Assembly: GCA_025057245.1 (NCBI GenBank)
Contig: JANWYC010000072.1
Coordinates: forward strand, 1-5,829
Source of the DNA: Aquificaceae bacterium
GTDB lineage: Bacteria > Aquificota > Aquificia > Aquificales > Aquificaceae
Direction: 5' to 3'
Length of the DNA stretch: 5,829 nucleotides
Numbering within the stretch: the stretch's first letter is position 1; every line of letters begins with the position of its first letter. A program made the translations under genes and the position numbers. Below, piece by piece: positions 1 to 5,128 of the stretch. The notes beneath the pieces are model-generated. The model was not told where the DNA came from. It searched no databases and was given only the letters and a program-made list of their open reading frames with translations.

Positions 1-11
1 TCCCTGCTTGA

Positions 12-40
12 TTGACATAAAAACGCATCAGATATAAATT
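12..40 (+). promoter_or_regulatory. Sigma-70-type promoter of the coiled-coil/mnmA operon
   Basis: A perfect -35 box TTGACA lies at 12-17. Two overlapping -10 candidates follow: TATAAA at 33-38 (15-base spacer, 5 of 6 consensus) and TAAATT at 35-40 (17-base spacer, 4 of 6). Either puts the transcription start at about 44-48, on or just before the ATG at 48. No Shine-Dalgarno sequence precedes that ATG. The transcript is therefore predicted to be leaderless or nearly so. The start site is inferred from spacing only. Confidence 0.65.
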
Positions 41-47
41 CTACACA

Positions 48-1016
48 ATGGATTCTCTGTTGAATGTTCTTGCGGTGATATTTACTGTAGTCGGTTCCGC
101 AGTGGGAGTTGGTGTATTTCTATTGATGCACATCGATAAGAGAATGGACATTTTGAAAGGAGAAATAGACACTTTAAGGGGAGATATGAGAAAAGTGCGT
201 GAAGGTATTGATGGCTTAAAGGAAGAGTTAAAGGGCGATATAAACAGACTTGATGCAAAAATTGAAGGCGTAAGAGAAGAGTTAAAGGGTGATATAAACA
301 GACTTGACGCAAAGATTGAAAGTGTAAGAGAAGAGTTGAAAAGCGATATAAACAGGCTTGACGCAAAGATTGAAGGTGTGAGAGAAGAGCTAAAAGGCGA
401 TATAAACAAGCTTGATAATAAGATTGAAAGCGTAGGAAGAGAGCTAAGAGAAGAACTAAAGAGTGATATAAACAAGCTTGATATGAAAATTGAAGGTGCA
501 AGAGAAGAGTTATACGCAAAAGTTGATGGTGTAAAAGATGACTTGAAAAATGACATAGCTAAACTGGATGTGAAAACTGAAAACCTAAGAGAAGGGGTTT
601 ATAAAAGGATTGACAATATGAGAGAAGAGGTATATACAAACATTGAAAACGGGAAAAAGGAGCTTAACTCAAGGATTGATGTTTTGAAAGAAGAGCTCTT
701 TATAAAAATTGAAAACGCAAGGACAGAACTGAGGAGCGGTATAGACAAATCTGATGAAAAGATTGAGATTGCAAGAAAAGAACTAAAAGATGAGATTGTG
801 AGGACGAATGAAAGGTTCGAAACTATGCTTAAGGATATAAGAGTAGAAGTTGAAAGGCTTGAGGAAAAAGTAGACATTACAAGGAAAGAGGATAAAGATG
901 ACATAGCGGATGTTTACAAAAGGGTTATTCACTTAGAGTCTGAGCTAAAGGCGGATATGAGGGAGATAAGACAAATCTTGTTCAAGGTGTTTGAAGTGCC
1001 ACAAAAAGAAGCTTAA
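48..1016 (+). CDS. Membrane-anchored repetitive coiled-coil protein, function unknown
   Basis: This encodes 322 residues and I do not recognise a named family. Residues 4-28 form one hydrophobic helix with small Gly/Ser residues. It is followed by His-Ile-Asp-Lys-Arg, which suggests a single membrane anchor with the long C-terminal part in the cytoplasm. From about residue 30 to 315 the chain is almost uninterrupted charged helix. Residues 59-152 hold five 18-residue repeats of the form EELKGDINRLDAKIEGVR. Residues 153-243 hold 11-residue units such as EELFIKIENAR (215-225) mixed with two more 18-residue units. There is no proline until residue 318, so a continuous rod of about 40 nm is possible (inference). 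The ATG at 48 is preferred because it alone keeps the whole membrane helix and sits just after a strong promoter. mnmA follows 10 bases downstream, so co-transcription is likely. A scaffold or spacer role is conceivable, but nothing in the sequence gives a catalytic function. Confidence 0.85.
   Translation: MDSLLNVLAVIFTVVGSAVGVGVFLLMHIDKRMDILKGEIDTLRGDMRKVREGIDGLKEELKGDINRLDAKIEGVREELKGDINRLDAKIESVREELKSDINRLDAKIEGVREELKGDINKLDNKIESVGRELREELKSDINKLDMKIEGAREELYAKVDGVKDDLKNDIAKLDVKTENLREGVYKRIDNMREEVYTNIENGKKELNSRIDVLKEELFIKIENARTELRSGIDKSDEKIEIARKELKDEIVRTNERFETMLKDIRVEVERLEEKVDITRKEDKDDIADVYKRVIHLESELKADMREIRQILFKVFEVPQKEA
222..503 (+). repeat. Tandem 54-bp coding repeat, five units
   Basis: Units lie at 222-275, 276-329, 330-383, 384-437 and 450-503, each beginning GAAGAR. 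The first four are contiguous. A 12-base insertion (438-449, coding Arg-Glu-Leu-Arg) separates the fourth and fifth. Units 1 and 2 match at 49 of 54 bases and units 2 and 3 at 47 of 54, with most differences silent, so the array spread by tandem duplication or was homogenised. The reading frame is preserved throughout. Confidence 0.95.
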
Positions 1017-1020
1017 AGGT
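1015..1020 (+). promoter_or_regulatory. Ribosome binding site fixing the mnmA start
   Basis: AAAGGT overlaps the stop codon of the upstream gene (TAA at 1014-1016) and lies 6 bases before the ATG at 1027. This favours that ATG over the in-frame TTG at 991. The overlap with the stop codon also suggests that translation of mnmA is coupled to the upstream gene. Confidence 0.6.
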
Positions 1021-1026
1021 ATCCCT

Positions 1027-2076
1027 ATGAGAATAGCGGTTGGTATGAGCGGTGGCGTGGACAGTAGCGTCTGTTGTTTGCTTATGAAAGAAACAGGTCA
1101 TGAAGTTATAGGAATCACTCTACGCTTTCATCAGGACGCTTGTGAAACTGATGGTCTTAGGGTATGCTGTTCGCCACAGGATGTTAGAGATGCGGTAAGC
1201 GTGTCTGAGAGGTTGGGTATTCCTCATTTAACGCTAAGCTGGGAACAAATCTTTGAGGAGAGGGTAGTCCAATACTTTATTGTTGAAAGTCTGAAAGGTA
1301 GAACGCCTAATCCATGCGCCGTTTGTAACAGGGAAGTAAAAACAGGTTTCCTTGCGGAGTATTTGAGAAAAGTTGCTAACATAGACGCACTTGCTACGGG
1401 GCACTACGCAAAGTTCGTGAAATACAAAGGAAGCAGGCTCATAGCAAGGGCGAGGGATAGGAAAAGAGACCAGTCTTACTTTCTTTCCTTGGTGAAAAGG
1501 GAACACTTGGATATGCTTCTCTTTCCGCTGGGTGATCTCACTAAAGAGGAAGTGAGAAGAATGGCACAGGAAAGAGGCTTAATGGTGTGGGATAAGAGGG
1601 ACTCACAGGATGTGTGTTTTCTTATGGGGAAAGAGCCGGGTGAGTTTATTCAGGAAAGAGTGGGTTCTACGGAAGGCTACTTTTACTTTGAAGGCAAGCA
1701 GGTAGGAAAGCACAAGGGCTTTTTTCACTACACTATAGGCCAAAGGAAGGGGCTTGGTGTTTCTCTGGGCTTTCCTGTGTATGTATGCGGGGTAAACCAT
1801 GAAAGGAACGAGGTATACCTATGCAGGGAGGAAGAGCTCTACAAAAACTGGCTTTTAATAGAAAACCTAAACACACATCTTGACTTAGACTTATGGGGGC
1901 ATCCAAAAGCTCAGGTAAGATACAGTAGTCAAGAAGTGGAAGTATCTCACATAGAGAAAAAAGAAAACGGATATTTAGTAACCTTTAGACAACCAGTGAG
2001 AGGCATAACGCCGGGTCAGGTATGTGCTTTCTACGAAGGGGACGTGCTTTTGGGAGGTGGTGTGATAGTTGAATGA
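1027..2076 (+). CDS. mnmA: tRNA-specific 2-thiouridylase MnmA
   Basis: MnmA activates U34 of the Lys, Glu and Gln tRNAs with ATP and transfers sulfur to make 2-thiouridine, which steadies wobble decoding; this is family knowledge. The 349-residue product begins with the PP-loop ATPase motif SGGVDSS (residues 8-14) right after the first strand, as is normal for the family, which supports the ATG at 1027. The two catalytic cysteines are present: Cys100 in NPCAVCN and Cys197 in DSQDVCF. Other family signatures are the CCSPQD segment (47-52), GHYA (125-128), RDQSYFL (147-153), HYTIGQRKGLG (234-244) and the C-terminal beta-barrel region ending with TPGQ (328-331) and a GGG turn. The length is close to the usual 350-370 residues. 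It is the second gene of a likely operon. Sulfur donor proteins are not encoded nearby. The gene appears intact. Confidence 0.98.
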   Translation: MRIAVGMSGGVDSSVCCLLMKETGHEVIGITLRFHQDACETDGLRVCCSPQDVRDAVSVSERLGIPHLTLSWEQIFEERVVQYFIVESLKGRTPNPCAVCNREVKTGFLAEYLRKVANIDALATGHYAKFVKYKGSRLIARARDRKRDQSYFLSLVKREHLDMLLFPLGDLTKEEVRRMAQERGLMVWDKRDSQDVCFLMGKEPGEFIQERVGSTEGYFYFEGKQVGKHKGFFHYTIGQRKGLGVSLGFPVYVCGVNHERNEVYLCREEELYKNWLLIENLNTHLDLDLWGHPKAQVRYSSQEVEVSHIEKKENGYLVTFRQPVRGITPGQVCAFYEGDVLLGGGVIVE

Positions 2077-2168
2077 ATACTCACAAACTGCGTTTATCAG
2101 AACACCTCTAATCGTGAGCCTTTTGAATTTAGAAGTTCAAAGACTTGCCTTTGTGTTTAATGGTTGAT

Positions 2169-2226
2169 TGTTTAATAAGTCTCTAACCTCTAACTTATAA
2201 GGTTTTTATGAACGCTTGTAAGCTCA
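2169..2226 (+). repeat. Diverged intergenic repeat, copy A (direct)
   Basis: This aligns without gaps to 2442-2499 at 41 of 58 positions, and 14 of the 17 differences are transitions. The best-kept blocks are TGTTTAATAA at the left and AAGGTTTTTATGAA (2199-2212) in the middle. Similarity weakens but seems to extend leftward to about 2143, where TTGCC..TGTGT resembles CTGCCGTGT ahead of copy B. Confidence 0.65.
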
Positions 2227-2306
2227 GACTCAATCTCTGAAGTTGCTAAAAATAAAGCCTTGGAGAGCATTTTTGGATACGGCAGTTCTGTGACAAACCT
2301 CAAAAC

Positions 2307-2327
2307 AAAAACGCATTATGATATAAC
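2307..2327 (+). promoter_or_regulatory. Promoter-like block matching the operon promoter at the left edge
   Basis: AAAAACGCAT (2307-2316) is identical to 19-28 and is followed after 3 bases (2 at the left edge) by GATATAA, also identical. TATAAC at 2322-2327 could act as a -10 box. There is no good -35 box at the right distance, since GTGACA at 2290 is 26 bases away. No open frame follows, so any transcript would be non-coding. Activity is unproven. Confidence 0.3.
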
Positions 2328-2341
2328 ACACAAACGCTTAG

Positions 2342-2401
2342 TGAGAAGTCAAAAACTCATAAAAACCCTTAGCTAAAAGCTCGCAACTACACCGCAGTAA
2401 T
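2342..2401 (-). repeat. Diverged intergenic repeat, copy C (inverted)
   Basis: Read on the minus strand, this contains GGTTTTTATGA (plus-strand 2357-2367), identical over 11 bases to copy A. A CTCA lies at the same distance beyond it, and an ATTACTGCGGTGT block lies upstream as in copy B. Relative to B it lacks about 20 bases between the two blocks. The homology is a visual alignment and is less certain than A against B. Confidence 0.45.
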
Positions 2402-2429
2402 TTTCAAAAAATACCCATTACTGCCGTGT
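2389..2429. repeat. Hairpin-forming inverted repeat, 13-base arms
   Basis: The arms ACACCGCAGTAAT (2389-2401) and ATTACTGCCGTGT (2417-2429) pair at 12 of 13 positions, with a single C-C mismatch, around a 15-base loop. No T-run follows on either strand, so it does not look like a classical terminator. It sits exactly where copies C and B meet head to head, so it may simply be the junction of two inverted repeat copies. A protein-binding site is also possible. Confidence 0.6.
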
Positions 2430-2441
2430 CTATTATCTAAC

Positions 2442-2499
2442 TGTCTAATAAATCTTTCGTCTCTGGCTCGTAAGGTTTCTATGAATTCCTATTAACTCA
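2442..2499 (+). repeat. Diverged intergenic repeat, copy B (direct)
   Basis: This is the second direct copy, 273 bases downstream of copy A and ungapped relative to it. It includes TGTCTAATAA at its left end and AAGGTTTCTATGAA (2472-2485). The unit probably starts further left, near ATTACTGCCGTGT at 2417-2429, which is also found inverted in copy C. Confidence 0.65.
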
Positions 2500-2550
2500 A
2501 ATTATGAAGTAGTTGAATATCTAACTCCAAAAAGAAGCCTCAAACATGGT

Positions 2551-4293
2551 TCACGCTTTATGCAGTAGCCTTCTCTTTTTCTTGACAAACTCCCTTATTC
2601 CGTTTACATCCCTTGTGTTTAGAACTAACTCGGGAATAGCCCAGCCTCTTCTGGCAAGACCTACACCCAGCTCCATGTATGGTAGATGACTAACCGCATG
2701 AGCATCTGTTACTATGGCTACAGTTACGCCTAATTCCATGCACCTTTTTATGTTTTCTGGTGAGAGGTCCGCTCTGGGTGTGTTTAGCTCAAGAGCGGTG
2801 CCAGTTTCTTTTGCAACCTCCAAAACCTTATCCATATCAACAGGATAGCCCTCTCGGCTTTGGTAAACCTTACCAGTAGGATGACCTATAAGATTGACGA
2901 AGGGATTTTCCATAGCCTTTAGTATTCTGTAAGTGTTGTCCTGATTGAACCTTGAGTGTATTGATGCTACCACGAAGTCAAACTCTTCTAAAAGACTATC
3001 CGGTAGGTCTAAACTGCCGTCAGGCAGAATGTCTACCTCACAACCTTTAAGGATGTGAAAGCCTTTAGGCTCGTAGTGTTCTCTTAGCTTCTCTATTAGT
3101 CTAAACTGCTCTCTGTAGCGAGCAGGGTCAAGACCATTGGCAACCCTTGAAGACTGAGAATGGTCTCCTATTACCATATACTGATAACCAAGCCGGTAGC
3201 AAGCTTCTACCATCTCTTCAAGACTGTTAAGCCCATCACTCCAGTTTGAATGCATGTGAAAGTCTCCCTTTATGTCCTTTAGTTCCACAAGCCTTGGCAG
3301 TTTCCTTTCAAGAGCAAGCTCTATTTCACCAGTGTTTTCTCTAATCTCTGGCGGTATCCATTCCATGCCAAGCATTTCGTAAACCTCCTCCTCCGTCCTG
3401 CCAGCTACCCACTCTCCTGTGTCCACATTGAAAAGCCCGTATTCACTCAGCTTTAAACCTCTATCCCTTGCTATGTCCCTTATCCTTACGTTGTGTTCCT
3501 TTGAACCAGTGAAATACTGCAAAGCGGAACCCCACTGATGTGGCTCTACTGTTCTTAGGTCTACTTGCCTGCCTTCTTGTGTGATAATGCTCGATTTAGT
3601 CTCACCGTGAAGCAGAACTTCCTTCACACCCGCATAGCTTACAAAGTATTTATGTATTCGTTCCCAGTTTTCTCTGTTTGCGGACACCAAAATATCCACA
3701 TCCCCCACGGTTTCTTTTCTTCTTCTCAAGCTTCCTGCGGATTGCAAGTTATGGTAGAGCTCTCTAAGGCTCTCAAGATGTTTCTCTAAGGATTTACTAA
3801 GCCCATAAGCTTCTAAAAGGCTCATCCTCTCTTTGCTTTTTTCCCAAAGCTCAAGACCTCTGAGTATGTTGTGAAGTTTCTTCTCTCCCATGCCAGGCAG
3901 AAAAGCTAGCTGACCGCTCCTTACCGCTCTTATAAACTCTTCCTTGGTCTTTACCTTTAGCCTGTCGTATGCAAGCTTTAGGGTTTTCACGCCCAGACCG
4001 GGCACTTCAAGAAGTTCTAAGAGCTCCTCTGGCACTTTCTGCCTGAGTTCCTCGTACAGGCTTACGGTGCCAGTTTGTAAATATTCCTTTATCTTTTCTA
4101 CGCTTGACTCACCTATGCCATGTATCTGGTGGATTTTTCCAGTTTTAACCAGTTCCTCCACGTCCTCCGTAGTTTCAGACAGCACTTCAGCCACTCTTCT
4201 GTAGGTGTTTATTCTGTAATGGTTGTCTCCCAGAAACTCTAACATGTCCGCGATTTTTTCAAACAAACGGGCTACCTCTTTGTTCTTTTCCAT
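2551..4293 (-). CDS. polX: DNA polymerase/3'-5' exonuclease PolX
   Basis: Bacterial PolX fills short gaps in DNA repair and trims 3' ends through its PHP domain; this is family knowledge. The protein has 580 residues, the usual length. The N-terminal helical domain carries helix-hairpin-helix elements at about 58-72 (HGIGESS), 97-112 (VPGLGVK) and 132-144 (LPGMGEKK). The polymerase core has GSLRRRKETVGDVDIL, with catalytic Asp198 and Asp200, the third Asp245 (RQVDLR), and the YFTGSKEHN nucleotide-site motif (260-268). The C-terminal PHP domain keeps its likely metal ligands: His346 and His348 (FHMHS), Asp353, His378 (GDHS), Glu419 (CEVD), His446 (SIHS), His471 (HPTG), Asp530 and His532 (TDAH). 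Both active sites therefore look intact. The start fits the family N-terminus (KNKEVARLFEKIADMLE). No Shine-Dalgarno site precedes it. The gene is divergent from the metal permease and convergent with mnmA. Confidence 0.97.
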   Translation of the reverse strand: MEKNKEVARLFEKIADMLEFLGDNHYRINTYRRVAEVLSETTEDVEELVKTGKIHQIHGIGESSVEKIKEYLQTGTVSLYEELRQKVPEELLELLEVPGLGVKTLKLAYDRLKVKTKEEFIRAVRSGQLAFLPGMGEKKLHNILRGLELWEKSKERMSLLEAYGLSKSLEKHLESLRELYHNLQSAGSLRRRKETVGDVDILVSANRENWERIHKYFVSYAGVKEVLLHGETKSSIITQEGRQVDLRTVEPHQWGSALQYFTGSKEHNVRIRDIARDRGLKLSEYGLFNVDTGEWVAGRTEEEVYEMLGMEWIPPEIRENTGEIELALERKLPRLVELKDIKGDFHMHSNWSDGLNSLEEMVEACYRLGYQYMVIGDHSQSSRVANGLDPARYREQFRLIEKLREHYEPKGFHILKGCEVDILPDGSLDLPDSLLEEFDFVVASIHSRFNQDNTYRILKAMENPFVNLIGHPTGKVYQSREGYPVDMDKVLEVAKETGTALELNTPRADLSPENIKRCMELGVTVAIVTDAHAVSHLPYMELGVGLARRGWAIPELVLNTRDVNGIREFVKKKRRLLHKA

Positions 4294-4309
4294 AAAGTAA
4301 AATTTAGGA
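4294..4309. promoter_or_regulatory. 16-bp divergent start region, possible shared leaderless promoter
   Basis: Only AAAGTAAAATTTAGGA separates the polX start (4293, minus) from the permease start (4310, plus). The near-palindrome TAAAATTTA (4298-4306) gives TAAAAT, 6 bases before the permease ATG, and on the other strand TAAATT, 7 bases before the polX ATG. Both fit -10 boxes with transcription beginning at the start codon. Neither direction has a recognisable -35 box, which would lie inside the opposite gene. TAGGA touches the permease ATG and is too close to work well as a ribosome binding site. Confidence 0.35.
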
Positions 4310-5128
4310 ATGGAAATTTTTTCTTATACACTTTTTGTTGAAGGCTTTCTGTCCGCTCTTTTGGTAGCGGTTTCTACCGCTCTCATAGGTGTGTTCTTGC
4401 TTATAAAAAGGCTTGCCATGTTAAGCGCCGGTCTTTCACACGCGGCGCTTGGTGGTATAGCTTTAGCTTTAGTACTCGAAGTTGACCCTATGGTTCTAAC
4501 GGTGATATACACAATTCTTTTAGGCGTCCTTATTCAGTTTCTCGTTGAGAAGTATTCTCTACCGGCGGATACGGTAGTAGCTCTCTTCTTCTCCTTCGGC
4601 GTAGCCTTTGCCATAATTGTATTAGGCATAACTCAAAATCTGGGTGCGGGTGTCTTTTCTTACCTTTTTGGTAGCATGTTGGTAGCCTCTGAGTTAGACT
4701 TGGTACTTTCTTTTGTTGTTTTCTTGGTCACATTGCTCTTTATCTTCTTTAACTACAGAGGCTTAATGCTCCTGTCTTTCAACGAGGAAATAGGCAGGAT
4801 AAGAAGTGTAAAGGTTAGCTTGCTTAACTATCTTCTCATAGCAATAGCATCAGCCAACGTGGTGCTCTCTCTTAAGGCGGTTGGGCTCGTTTTGTCTACC
4901 AGTTTTATGTCCATACCCGCCATGACATCGCTCATGGTCTCCAGTTCTTTCTTTCAGAGTTTGCTTCTGTCCGTAGGATTTTCTGTCTTTTCCCTCGTTT
5001 TTGGTATTATCCTATCCCTGACTTTTGACCTGCCTCCAAGTGGTGCGGTGGTGGCTTGCATGGTTTTTGTTTTCCTTCTCGCACTTTCTGGTAGGTTTAT
5101 AAGAAGAAAACTTTCAAGAGCTTTTTAG
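4310..5128 (+). CDS. ABC-3 family metal transporter permease (ZnuB/MntB/TroC-like)
   Basis: This is an inner-membrane subunit that forms the channel of a high-affinity zinc, manganese or iron importer, working with an ATPase and a periplasmic metal-binding protein. The 272 residues are nearly all hydrophobic, with about eight or nine membrane segments (roughly 12-32, 40-57, 60-79, 88-107, 131-147, 170-187, 190-210, 215-238 and 244-261). Family signatures are LSHAALGG (42-49), SYLFGSML (117-124), the cytoplasmic FNEEIGRIRSVKV segment (157-169) that fits the ATPase-contact loop, VGLVLSTSFMSIPAM (191-205) and LPPSGAVV (241-248). Length is normal for the family. The metal cannot be read from sequence. 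Neither partner gene is adjacent: polX diverges upstream and rnhC converges downstream. The ATG at 4310 is chosen because it gives the expected short N-terminus before the first helix. Confidence 0.93.
   Translation: MEIFSYTLFVEGFLSALLVAVSTALIGVFLLIKRLAMLSAGLSHAALGGIALALVLEVDPMVLTVIYTILLGVLIQFLVEKYSLPADTVVALFFSFGVAFAIIVLGITQNLGAGVFSYLFGSMLVASELDLVLSFVVFLVTLLFIFFNYRGLMLLSFNEEIGRIRSVKVSLLNYLLIAIASANVVLSLKAVGLVLSTSFMSIPAMTSLMVSSSFFQSLLLSVGFSVFSLVFGIILSLTFDLPPSGAVVACMVFVFLLALSGRFIRRKLSRAF
5097..5128. other. Tail-to-tail overlap of permease and rnhC
   Basis: The last ten codons and the stop of the permease (plus) share 32 bases with the last codons and stop of rnhC (minus; TAA is the complement of 5097-5099). 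Both protein ends are short basic or hydrophobic tails (KLSRAF and LLKVFFL). No hairpin terminator fits in the overlap, so each transcript must run into the other gene. Confidence 0.9.

Larger units (their letters stand above)
2077..2550. other. AT-rich non-coding gap between convergent genes, with degenerate repeats
   Basis: All six frames are broken by frequent stop codons, and no tRNA, rRNA or intact open frame is visible. The first 90 bases after mnmA show only weak, imperfect inverted repeats without a T-run, so I call no intrinsic terminator for mnmA. I see none for polX either. From about 2143 to 2500 the DNA consists largely of diverged copies of one repeat in both orientations, with short inverted CTGCCGTRT-type motifs. 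A gap of this size is unusual in an otherwise tightly packed window. Confidence 0.8.

Noticed and set aside
41..556. Minus-strand open frame of 171 codons (and another frame at 82-519)
   Set aside because: It is the mirror of the 54-bp coding repeats. Its product is a low-complexity Ser/Phe/Leu repeat, with no start signal and no family resemblance.
599..904. Minus-strand open frame of 101 codons opposite the coiled-coil gene
   Set aside because: It is a Ser-rich shadow of the Lys/Glu-rich coding strand.
991..1026. Upstream TTG start adding 12 residues to MnmA
   Set aside because: The extension (lysine-rich) overlaps the upstream gene, and the family begins at the PP-loop strand MRIAVGMSGG. 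A ribosome binding site fits the ATG at 1027.
2120..2142. Inverted repeat TTTGAA/TTCAAA as an mnmA terminator
   Set aside because: It is only six A/T-rich pairs (with a bulge if extended) and has no T-run after it, so it is too weak to call in a thermophile.
2169..2499. Degenerate CRISPR array
   Set aside because: There are only three copies, in mixed orientation, diverged and unevenly spaced, without uniform spacers or cas genes.
2831..2842. Possible PHP-domain defect in PolX, since the family's usual strand-end motif differs here (ELNTPRADL)
   Set aside because: All the expected metal-binding His/Asp/Glu positions are present, so this is ordinary variation in a non-ligand segment rather than a lost active site. 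The position given is approximate.
3565..4204. Plus-strand open frames inside polX (3565-3789 and 3944-4204)
   Set aside because: They lie wholly opposite an intact, clearly recognised gene and show no family features or start signals.
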